This document shows, piece after piece, positions 1-6,652 of a stretch of 6,652 nucleotides of DNA. The stretch's first letter is position 1, and each line of letters starts with the position of its first letter. The DNA comes from Planctomycetota bacterium (GTDB taxonomy: Bacteria > Planctomycetota > UBA8108), in the NCBI GenBank assembly GCA_016928605.1, contig JAFGKN010000477.1:1-6652 (forward strand), read 5' to 3'. Position numbers and translations under genes: made by a program. The notes under the pieces were generated by a model, which was given only the letters and a program-made list of their open reading frames with translations, was not told where the DNA came from and searched no databases.

Positions 1-104
1 CGGAGAGTATCGTGGAGAAGGAGCGACGCAGAACCGCCGGCTCCGCAGCCGGCCGAAGCCAGGATGGTCTACTGAAATAGGCTCTAAAGCAAAGCCCGCA
101 CCTG
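1..104 (+). other. Upstream flank; possible tail of a preceding gene, not resolved
   Basis: Two plus-strand frames are open from the left edge. One ends at TGA 73-75 and the other at TAG 78-80; the third stays open further. Either of the first two could be the C-terminus of an upstream gene (reading ...EARMVY or ...DGLLK), but neither shows a recognisable motif or clearly better third-position G+C, so no CDS is called. A hairpin with a 7-bp perfect stem, GCCGGCT (36-42), a 4-nt loop and AGCCGGC (47-53), lies here. No T-run follows it, so it does not look like a standard intrinsic terminator. After position 75 the sequence is less GC-rich and may be the leader of the protease gene. Confidence 0.3.
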
Positions 105-137
105 GTGGAGCGTCAGTCACAGGGAAGAGCGGTTCCG

Positions 138-2537
138 ATGAAACGACCGGCAGCGCGGGATGTCCCCCCGGCGCGGCGAGCGACGCCGCGGATCCCCCGG
201 CGCTCCGCTCCTCTCCGCTCGATCCTCCGCGTCTCCGCCTTCGCGCTCTGGAGCGCGATCGCCGCGAGTTCGCTCGCCGCTGCCGTGAGCGAGCAGGCGC
301 CCTCCGAGTCGGGATCCTCCGCCGGCGGACTCCGGCAGCGCCTCCTGTCCCTGTCCTCCGCTCAGGTCTCCGATATCTGGGACGAGATCCAGGTCCTGCG
401 GCGCGAGCTCGCGGGCGACGAGGCGGGCCTGAAGGCGCTCAAGGAGATCGCCGGCAGCCTCTCCTCTCTCCCGGAGAGGAGCCGGCTGGCGGCCGCGACG
501 CTGCTCCTCCATCTCCTGCCGGGCCAGGAGAAGGTCGCGCTCGCCAGCGCGCGCGTCGCGCTCCGCGGGATCGTCTTCAGCGGCGGATCGACGGATCTGA
601 GGGTGGCGGCCGTCGAGGTCCTCGCACAGCGCGGCAAGCCAGAGGATGTCTATCTCGTCGTCCAGGCGCTCTTCCAGCGGCTCGACGAGAAGGATCCGGA
701 TCTCAGGATCGCGTGCTACACCGCGCTCTGGACCGTCGACAACACCGCGGACATCCAGCCCCTGCGCCAGATGCTGCGCGACGAGCGGGAGCCCTTCCGC
801 GTCAGGGCGAGCGCTGCTCTGGCGCTCGCGCGGACCGGCCGGTTCGACGAGGACGTGCTCTCGATCCTCCGCGAGCTTCGCTCCGAGTCGGGCGCGCGCG
901 GAGCGGAGTCGCGGCTGCTGCTCGAGCTCCACGACCGCTACAGGGCCTCTCGCAGGGATCCGGACCTCGTCGACAGGATCCGCGAGCTGGAGGGGGAGAA
1001 GAGGAGGCTCGAGGAGCGGCTCGAGAGAGCCGCCGCGGCCGGCGAGGCGCCCGATGCGATCGTCTCGCTAGTCGAGCTGCTGCGCGCGCGCTTCGTGGAT
1101 CCAGGACGGGTCGAGTGGAGCGAGCTGTACACGGAGGCCTTCCGCGCCGTCGTCGCCCGCCTCGACTACCACGCCGAGCTCTTGACGGGAGCCGAGATCG
1201 AGGTGCGGCGCCTCCAGTCCCGCGGCCAGTACCTCGGACTGGGCGCGCGCTTGACCAAGCCGGGCAGTGACAGCCCTCTGGTGGTCGTCCAGCCCTACTA
1301 CCGGGGTCCGGCGAACAACCCCGGCATCCCCTACGAGGACCGCCTTCTCAGCCGCGACCGCATCGTCGAGATCGACGGGTTTCGCACGCAGGAGCTGAGC
1401 CTCCAGGATGTGCGACACATCTGGGCCAGAAAGTCCGCCGGCGATCCGATCCGGCTGAAGGTCCGGCGCGGCAGCGAAGAGCGCGAGCTCGAGTTCCAGT
1501 ACGGCGAGATCGAGGTCCCCGTCCTCTACCGCAAGCTCTTTCCCGGAAAGCTCGGCTACCTGAAGCTGCAGCGGTTCGGCCCCACGGCGGCGGATGAACT
1601 CATCGAGGGATTCCGAAGCCTCGAGGAGGAGGCCGAGGGGCTCGTCGGTCTGCTGCTCGACCTCCGCGAGAACGGAGGCGGCATCCTCAATCAGGCGCTC
1701 CGCATCGTCGACCTCTTCGTCGGCAGCGAGGAGACGCGGCCCATCGTCACGGAGGCCGGCGCGCAGGAGGGCCGGCCCTCGAGCGAGCACCTCCCCGGCC
1801 CCTCGCTGGTGATCTTCTGCCCGGTCGTGATCCTGATCGACGGCGCGACGGCGAGCGCCGCTGAGGTCGTGGCCGGCTCGCTCCAGCGCTACGGGCGCGC
1901 CCGCGTCGTCGGCGAGAGGAGCTACGGGAAGGGCGTCTCCCAGGAGTGGATCGATCTGCCTCCACGAGCGAGCGAGCTGATGGGATCCGAGGCGCTCATC
2001 CTCCTCCCCACCCGCTATCTCCTCCTGTGGCCGCAGAGCCGCTTCCACACGTTGCGGGACCCCGCCGGCCGCCCCCTCCCCGGCAAGGAGCGGGGCATCG
2101 AGCCGGACGTGGTCGTCCAGCAGGTGATGGACCTGCTTCCCGCGTGGAAGATCAAGGAGATCCAGACGGTACAGACCTCCCCGCAGCTCGATGCCTACCT
2201 GCGGGAGCACGGGGATCGGCTCCTCGCGGCCTTCGGGCCCTCCGCCGGCCGCATCTCGCGCGACGCGGCCAGCTATCCCCGCTTCGACGAGCTCTACGAG
2301 ACGCTGACCGAGGCGCTGAAGATCCGCCTGGAGCGCGGCGAGGTGCTCCTCGCGCTCCGGCAGGCGCTCCTCAGGCACATCGAGGACCTCCGCGGCGAGC
2401 CGGCCTTCGATCCCCGCGAGGACCGGCAGCTGCGCACGGCTCTCTTCGAGCTGATGCGCGAGGCGGAGCTCGATCCCCGCGAGAATCCCGCCTACATCCC
2501 GCTGCTGGAGCTCGAGGAGGAGGAATCCGGATCCTGA
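138..2537 (+). CDS. Exported HEAT-repeat/PDZ S41-family C-terminal processing protease
   Basis: A 799-residue protein, probably a serine protease of family S41 (CtpA/Prc type) acting outside the cytoplasm. Numbering is from ATG 138. Residues 1-29 are rich in Arg, Lys and Pro, and about 30-49 form a hydrophobic stretch ending in LAAA, fitting a signal peptide with a long basic n-region. Residues about 143-260 are paired helices of HEAT type (for example LRVAAVEVLAQRG and FRVRASAALALARTG). Residues 275-300 are a charged coiled-coil-like helix. A PDZ-like domain spans about 363-455 and the S41 core about 460-665. The catalytic set is intact: Ser573 in ATASAAE, Lys598 in YGKG, and Gln602 four residues later, matching the Ser-Lys-Gln arrangement known in CtpB. 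A helical acidic tail follows to 799. At about 800 residues it is longer than usual Ctp proteases because of the HEAT section. An upstream GTG at 105 is in frame, but ATG 138 is preferred: it has a purine-rich AGGGAAG at 121-127 and places the signal peptide closer to the N-terminus. The substrate is unknown. The fold class is well supported; the exact start is less certain. Confidence 0.9.
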   Translation: MKRPAARDVPPARRATPRIPRRSAPLRSILRVSAFALWSAIAASSLAAAVSEQAPSESGSSAGGLRQRLLSLSSAQVSDIWDEIQVLRRELAGDEAGLKALKEIAGSLSSLPERSRLAAATLLLHLLPGQEKVALASARVALRGIVFSGGSTDLRVAAVEVLAQRGKPEDVYLVVQALFQRLDEKDPDLRIACYTALWTVDNTADIQPLRQMLRDEREPFRVRASAALALARTGRFDEDVLSILRELRSESGARGAESRLLLELHDRYRASRRDPDLVDRIRELEGEKRRLEERLERAAAAGEAPDAIVSLVELLRARFVDPGRVEWSELYTEAFRAVVARLDYHAELLTGAEIEVRRLQSRGQYLGLGARLTKPGSDSPLVVVQPYYRGPANNPGIPYEDRLLSRDRIVEIDGFRTQELSLQDVRHIWARKSAGDPIRLKVRRGSEERELEFQYGEIEVPVLYRKLFPGKLGYLKLQRFGPTAADELIEGFRSLEEEAEGLVGLLLDLRENGGGILNQALRIVDLFVGSEETRPIVTEAGAQEGRPSSEHLPGPSLVIFCPVVILIDGATASAAEVVAGSLQRYGRARVVGERSYGKGVSQEWIDLPPRASELMGSEALILLPTRYLLLWPQSRFHTLRDPAGRPLPGKERGIEPDVVVQQVMDLLPAWKIKEIQTVQTSPQLDAYLREHGDRLLAAFGPSAGRISRDAASYPRFDELYETLTEALKIRLERGEVLLALRQALLRHIEDLRGEPAFDPREDRQLRTALFELMREAELDPRENPAYIPLLELEEEESGS

Positions 2538-2600
2538 CCCTCCGCCGCGCGCGCAGCCGGTGGGATCTGCGGCTCGACGGATCCGAGCAGAGCGGCCGTC
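2538..2600. other. 63-bp convergent intergenic gap
   Basis: This lies between the stop codons of the protease gene (+) and the zinc-ribbon gene (-), so a bidirectional terminator might be expected. The best structure is a 5-bp stem, GCTCG 2572-2576 with CGAGC 2584-2588, separated by 7 nt. It lacks a T-run on either strand. A longer-range pairing of CGGATCC 2528-2534 with GGATCCG 2579-2585 is also possible, with a 44-nt loop. Neither is a convincing intrinsic terminator; Rho-dependent termination or read-through antisense transcription is possible. Confidence 0.3.
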
Positions 2601-4700
2601 CTACTCGGCGGCCTTGTCGTCGTCGAGGTCCAGATCGAGGTCGAGGTCGAGATCGTCACCCTCCTTGTCCTTGTCCCCCTCGAGGTCGAGATCGAGGTCG
2701 AGATCGAGGTCGTCCCCCTCCTTCTCCTTGTCCCCCTCGAGATCGAGGTCGAGATCGAGCTCGTCCCCCTCCTTCTCCTTGTCCTTGTCCCCTTCGAGGT
2801 CGAGATCGAGGTCGAGGTCGAGGTCGAGATCGCCGCCCTCCTCGCCCTCGCCGGGCTTCAGGTCCATCCCGGCGTCGTCCGGCGTCTCATCGTCGTCTCC
2901 GGGATCGATCGTGAACTCATCGTCTTCACCGAGATCGATCTCCAGGCCGCCCTCCTCGCCGCCGGGGAGCATCGGCGCCCCCCCGAGCATCGGAATCTCC
3001 TCCCGGAGCTTCTCCACGGCCTCCGCATCGAGGCGGAGCGTCAGATCGAGACGGCGGCCCTCGACCTTTCCCTTGAGGTTCCCGAGGAGCTCCTTGGCCT
3101 CCGGCGGAAGCTCCTCGGCGAGCAGCTTCTCGAAGCCGACCTTGAGCGGTCCTATGATCCCCAGGAGCAGGCGGGCCTCCTCCTCGCCCCCGTAGAGAAA
3201 GCCCAGGCGGACGGAGAGGTCGTCGCCCAGAGGAGAGTCGATCTCGAGCAGCACGCCCTGGACCCTCGGCACCTCCCGCTCCTTGCCCTCCGCGTCGAGG
3301 AAGAGAGGCTGGAGCAACGTCTTTATCTCGGGCGGCAGGTCCATGTCCTTGACCGAGGTCGGCTGCGCGTCGATCAGATCCCCTGGCAGGGTGACCGCGA
3401 ACCACATCGCCGACGCGAGGCTGAAGTCGTCCGTCAGCTCGACGAGCACCTGGCTGGCCAAGATGGAGCGCTCGGCCTCCTCCCAGACGCGGGCCACCTT
3501 CTCGAGGTACTCCTTCGTCGGGGTGATGGCGAGCTGGGGCTCGCTCACGAAGGCCGCGAAGCCGTGCTGGCCCTCCGCCTCCTTGACCTTGTAGAGATCC
3601 AGCTTGCCAGCCTTCTCCGTGGTCGCTTCGAGCCACCCGCCCTCGATGGCCAGCTCTGCGAGCTGCTTGCGATCGAGCCCGAACTCGACGACGAGCACCC
3701 ACTCCTTGATCAGCTCCTGCGCGCTTGCGCCGAGAGCCATCGGGTCGGTGGCGCTCTTCTTCATCCCCTCCTGGACCTGCTCCATGGTGAGCGGCACCGC
3801 GAAGTCGATCCTGCGGACGAGCGCGAGCGGTTCGGCCCCGAGCCCCGGGACTTCCTCCTGGATCGCCGCCTTCGCCTGCTCGATCAGCGCCTCCGCCCCC
3901 AGGACGCGCGCCACCGTGGCGAGGTTGCCCAGGTCGACGCCCACGAGGAGCTTGGCGTCGGCCGGCGCGAGCTGATGGATGCCCTGCGCGCCGAGGGGCA
4001 GCTCTGGCGGCGCGTCGTCATCGCTCCCCGCAGCCGTGAGAGAGGACTCGCCGCCGGCCTCCTCGGTCTCACCCGCCGGCGCCGGAGAGACAGTGCTCTT
4101 CGCGCCGGAGAGATCCGCCGAGGCGACCGGCGCGACCTCGCCGCCTCCCGCCGTCTTCTCGGCGGGAGGTCTGGATGCGAAGGGATTCCCGATGACGAGC
4201 CAGACGAGGATGGCGAGCACGACAAGCACTCCGGCGCCGGCACCCACGAGGATGGCGGGGTTGCGGCGCGGCGCAGGCTCCTCGCCTCCCTCCTCAGCGC
4301 CGCGGGGATGCTGGCGCTCCTTCGCCCGCGAGATCGCCGAGGTGCGGGCGCCCTTCGGGATGTTGAACGTCTTGCGGGCGCCGGGCTTCGCCGCTCCGCC
4401 GCCCGCTGCGGGCGGGCGGCCGATCTTCTTGCCGATCGTCTTCTTCGCGCCCGCGGCGGCGGGACGCTCCGGCCGGGTCTTGCTCAGCTCCTCGCGCTCC
4501 CTCGCGCCGAGGACCGCCGTCTCCTCCAGCTCCTTGTCCCTCGCGGCCGGAGCGGCAGAGAGAGGCGGCGGCGCTGCGGCCGGAGCCGCGGAGGGAATCT
4601 CGACGACGCCTCCGCACTGCTTGCAGCGCATGCGCTTGCCGGCGAACTCATCCTTGACTCTGTACAACTTGCTGCAGCCGGGGCATTGAACCTGAAGCAT
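2601..4700 (-). CDS. Zinc-ribbon, single-pass membrane protein with acidic Asp-Leu repeat C-terminus (unknown function)
   Basis: A 699-residue protein I do not recognise as a whole. Numbering is from the ATG at 4700-4698. Residues 1-35 are a zinc-ribbon finger of the MJ0042/CxxC kind: Cys6, Cys9, Cys26 and Cys29 with YRVKDEFAGKRMRC between the pairs. Residues about 36-148 are a low-complexity Ala/Pro/Lys/Arg linker ending in basic PRRNP. About 149-171 is one hydrophobic helix (AILVGAGAGVLVVLAILVWL). The basic flank predicts the finger inside the cell and the rest outside. After an Ala/Ser/Glu linker, residues about 240-567 form a mixed alpha/beta-looking region beginning LAPADAKLLVGVDLGNL, a style of opening seen in several uncharacterised bacterial envelope proteins; no catalytic motif is visible. 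From about 585 the chain is strongly acidic, and 624-692 is an Asp-Leu repeat array. The start is chosen because GAGGAG lies 8 nt upstream and the finger begins at once; an in-frame ATG at 4766 would add 22 residues. The gene converges on the protease gene and diverges from the moxR-like gene. It could be an envelope sensor or an anchored surface protein; both are guesses. Confidence 0.85.
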   Translation of the reverse strand: MLQVQCPGCSKLYRVKDEFAGKRMRCKQCGGVVEIPSAAPAAAPPPLSAAPAARDKELEETAVLGAREREELSKTRPERPAAAGAKKTIGKKIGRPPAAGGGAAKPGARKTFNIPKGARTSAISRAKERQHPRGAEEGGEEPAPRRNPAILVGAGAGVLVVLAILVWLVIGNPFASRPPAEKTAGGGEVAPVASADLSGAKSTVSPAPAGETEEAGGESSLTAAGSDDDAPPELPLGAQGIHQLAPADAKLLVGVDLGNLATVARVLGAEALIEQAKAAIQEEVPGLGAEPLALVRRIDFAVPLTMEQVQEGMKKSATDPMALGASAQELIKEWVLVVEFGLDRKQLAELAIEGGWLEATTEKAGKLDLYKVKEAEGQHGFAAFVSEPQLAITPTKEYLEKVARVWEEAERSILASQVLVELTDDFSLASAMWFAVTLPGDLIDAQPTSVKDMDLPPEIKTLLQPLFLDAEGKEREVPRVQGVLLEIDSPLGDDLSVRLGFLYGGEEEARLLLGIIGPLKVGFEKLLAEELPPEAKELLGNLKGKVEGRRLDLTLRLDAEAVEKLREEIPMLGGAPMLPGGEEGGLEIDLGEDDEFTIDPGDDDETPDDAGMDLKPGEGEEGGDLDLDLDLDLDLEGDKDKEKEGDELDLDLDLEGDKEKEGDDLDLDLDLDLEGDKDKEGDDLDLDLDLDLDDDKAAE
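2625..2831 (-). repeat. 57-bp tandem array of Asp-Leu hexanucleotide tracts inside the zinc-ribbon gene
   Basis: Four tracts of GA(C/T)CT(C/G) hexamers on the coding strand occupy 2625-2654 (5 hexamers), 2682-2711 (5), 2739-2762 (4) and 2796-2831 (6). Their starts are spaced exactly 57 bp, which is 19 codons. The spacers encode EGDKDKEGDD-like charged linkers of 27, 27 and 33 nt; the longer spacer accompanies the shorter tract, so the period is kept. Of the 20 hexamers, 11 are GACCTC, 7 GATCTC and 1 GATCTG (all Asp-Leu), and 1 is GAGCTC (Glu-Leu). They translate as residues 624-692 of the membrane protein. On the opposite strand the same DNA reads as Ser-Arg or Arg-Gly/Asp runs, which are frame shadows. 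Confidence 0.95.
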
Positions 4701-4708
4701 GCTGGACT

Positions 4709-4714
4709 CTCCTC
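4709..4714 (-). promoter_or_regulatory. Ribosome binding site that fixes the zinc-ribbon gene start
   Basis: On the minus strand GAGGAG sits 8 nt before the ATG at 4700-4698. This favours that start over the in-frame ATG at 4766-4764, which would put 22 unrelated residues before the zinc finger. Confidence 0.65.
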
Positions 4715-4831
4715 GAGAGACATCGACCTCCGGGACGCCCCGAAAGGTCATCGTTGCCGCGGCCATCCCGCCCAGCTCCGTCTTCTCGGCTGGCTGGCCA
4801 GCGCCGGGGAATCTCGACCCGCGTGGAGTCG

Positions 4832-4861
4832 ATTGTCGCCTGGGCGAACCGCGGAGGCCAA
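4832..4861 (-). promoter_or_regulatory. Candidate sigma70-type promoter for the zinc-ribbon gene
   Basis: Read on the minus strand, TTGGCC (4861-4856) and GACAAT (4837-4832) each match the -35 and -10 consensus at 4 of 6 positions, with an 18-bp spacer. A start a few bases downstream would leave a leader of about 125 nt. This was found by eye in GC-rich DNA, so chance matches are possible. Confidence 0.3.
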
Positions 4862-4942
4862 GGAAAAGTGCCGCGATCCTCCGGGCGGCCGGCCCGCTCG
4901 CAGGGGGAAGCGACGTCCGGGCTGGCTCCTACGGCCGAGGCC

Positions 4943-4951
4943 TGCTATGGT
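4943..4951 (+). promoter_or_regulatory. Candidate extended -10 promoter for the moxR-like gene
   Basis: TGCTATGGT carries the TGn extension and a 4-of-6 match to TATAAT. The expected -35 position (TGGCTC at 4923-4928) is poor. Initiation near 4958 would give a leader of about 43 nt. An overlapping TACGAT at 4951-4956 is an alternative -10. Confidence 0.3.
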
Positions 4952-4989
4952 ACGATACGGGCAGTGCTCCGGCAGTCCGCCCTGCGCGC

Positions 4990-4996
4990 AGAGGAG
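4990..4996 (+). promoter_or_regulatory. Ribosome binding site of the moxR-like gene
   Basis: AGAGGAG ends 4 nt before ATG 5001. The spacing is short but usable, and this is the strongest Shine-Dalgarno match near the start, so it supports ATG 5001 over the in-frame GTG at 5022. Confidence 0.55.
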
Positions 4997-5000
4997 TCTC

Positions 5001-6071
<1,071 letters not shown>

Positions 6072-6074
6072 TGC

Positions 6075-6652
6075 ATGGGAGAGCCGCACCATCTTCTGGA
6101 TCCGGCCGTCGTCGCCCAGATCGACCGGCTCGAGCTGCTGGCCCGCTCTCTGGTGGATGGGTTTCTCCGCGGGCTCCACTTCAGCGCGAGGAGGGGCTCC
6201 TCGACCGAGTTCGTGGAGCACCGCGCGTACGCGGCCGGCGATGACATCCGCCGGATGGACTGGAGGACGTACGGCAAGACCGACCGCTTCTACATCAAGC
6301 AGTACGAGGACGAGACGAACGTCCGCGCCATCCTGATCGTCGACGCGTCCGGCTCGATGGCGTTCGGCAGCAGGGAGATCAGCAAGCTGCGCTACGCCTG
6401 CGCCCTGGCAGCCGCCGTCGGCTACATCCTCCTGCGCCAGCGCGACTCGGTGGGCCTCTGCCTGCTGGACAGCACCGTCAGGCGGTTCATCCCGCCGCGC
6501 GGCACGGCGGAGCACCTGAGCGGCATCTTCGCCACGCTCGATCGCGCGGTCGCCGCCGGCACCACCGCGATCGGCGCCGGCCTCCACCGCATCGCCGAGA
6601 TGATCCCGGAGGGATCGCTGGCCATCGTCGTCTCCGATCTGCTCGACGATCC
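6075..6652 (+). CDS. DUF58 / VWA-like protein, N-terminal part (runs off window)
   Basis: The first 192 residues, open to the right edge with no stop. It carries the DUF58 hallmark around residues 50-80 (RAYAAGDDIRRMDWRTYGKT, then FYIKQYEDE) and then a von Willebrand A-like metal site, DASGSM at 90-95 (Asp90, Ser92, Ser94), followed by KLRYACALAAAVGYILLRQRD and VGLCLLD. GTTAIGAGL at 162-170 could supply the MIDAS threonine, and VVSDLLDD at 185-192 fits the next conserved Asp strand. Full DUF58 proteins are usually about 290-440 residues; this one begins directly with the DUF58 core and shows no N-terminal membrane helices, like the shorter cytoplasmic class. ATG 6075 lies 3 nt after the MoxR stop, with GGGGGTG at 6064-6070 as a weak ribosome site. 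ATG 6071 overlaps the stop but is in the wrong frame. It is the usual partner of MoxR ATPases; further Bat-like VWA genes would be expected downstream. Confidence 0.93.
   Translation, partial: MGEPHHLLDPAVVAQIDRLELLARSLVDGFLRGLHFSARRGSSTEFVEHRAYAAGDDIRRMDWRTYGKTDRFYIKQYEDETNVRAILIVDASGSMAFGSREISKLRYACALAAAVGYILLRQRDSVGLCLLDSTVRRFIPPRGTAEHLSGIFATLDRAVAAGTTAIGAGLHRIAEMIPEGSLAIVVSDLLDD

Larger units (their letters stand above)
4701..5000. other. 300-bp divergent intergenic region
   Basis: It separates the start of the minus-strand membrane protein gene from the start of the plus-strand moxR-like gene, so it should contain promoters in both directions. No convincing small gene is seen; the open frames crossing it lack a ribosome site or continue as antisense of the neighbouring gene. 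A short inverted repeat, GCTGG 4789-4793 and CCAGC 4798-4802, could be an operator-like element but is only 5 bp per arm. Confidence 0.5.

Noticed and set aside
36..53. An intrinsic terminator for an upstream gene
   Set aside because: The 7-bp hairpin is clear, but no T-run follows and it lies before the stop codons of the two frames that could be the upstream gene.
105..137. GTG 105 as the start of the protease
   Set aside because: It has no Shine-Dalgarno match just upstream and lengthens an already long n-region; ATG 138 has a purine-rich stretch at suitable distance. It cannot be fully excluded.
1068..2378. A 436-codon minus-strand open frame opposite the S41 protease
   Set aside because: It is the mirror of a clearly conserved protease frame; its translation is biased composition with no motif.
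2625..2831. CRISPR array or regulatory direct repeats
   Set aside because: The period is 57 bp and the spacers are near-identical and in frame; there are no unique spacers and no cas genes, so it is a coding repeat.
2560..3195. A plus-strand frame encoding a Ser-Arg repeat protein resembling an RS domain
   Set aside because: The Ser-Arg runs are simply the complement of the Asp-Leu hexamers; the rest of the frame has no signature and the minus-strand gene is well supported.
3564..5000. A long plus-strand open frame that is continuous with the MoxR frame and would make an 835-residue protein
   Set aside because: Its first 479 codons are antisense of the zinc-ribbon gene and then cross the intergenic region. 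They translate to Arg/Leu/Ala-rich sequence without domains, while ATG 5001 has a ribosome site and gives a normal MoxR length. Long antisense frames are common in GC-rich coding DNA.

Overview
This is a GC-rich chromosomal window (roughly two-thirds G+C by eye) from a bacterium that appears to have a periplasm or equivalent exported space. It holds two complete plus-strand genes, one complete minus-strand gene and one plus-strand gene cut by the right edge. The lineage cannot be fixed from the sequence. The short N-terminal CxxC...CxxC finger fused to a long linker and a single membrane helix, and the HEAT-repeat plus S41 protease fusion, are reminiscent of Planctomycetota and other large-genome, often uncultured, GC-rich phyla. 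That placement is inference. No mobile element, CRISPR array, tRNA or rRNA was seen.

Layout. Positions 1-137 hold an ambiguous upstream tail and the leader of the first gene. Positions 138-2537 (+) encode an exported HEAT-repeat/PDZ/S41 C-terminal processing protease with an intact Ser-Lys-Gln active site. A 63-bp convergent gap follows. Positions 2601-4700 (-) encode an unrecognised single-pass membrane protein: N-terminal zinc ribbon, Ala/Pro/Lys-rich linker, membrane helix, a large extracytoplasmic region of about 330 residues, and an acidic C-terminus ending in an Asp-Leu repeat array. A 300-bp divergent intergenic region (4701-5000) carries candidate promoters for both directions. Positions 5001-6071 (+) encode a MoxR-family AAA+ ATPase. 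Three bases later a DUF58/von Willebrand A-like protein starts at 6075 and runs off the window.

How they may work together. MoxR plus DUF58 is the standard head of a MoxR/Bat-type operon, in which the ATPase is thought to act as a chaperone for VWA-domain partners at the envelope. The protease and the zinc-ribbon membrane protein also have envelope locations, but they are transcribed convergently to each other and are not in an operon with moxR, so a shared pathway is only suggested by proximity.

The most unusual item is the C-terminal Asp-Leu array (2625-2831). Twenty hexanucleotides, 19 of them coding Asp-Leu, lie in four tracts whose starts are exactly 57 bp (19 codons) apart, and nearly all differences between hexamers are synonymous. 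No clearly new multi-gene system can be demonstrated from this window alone.
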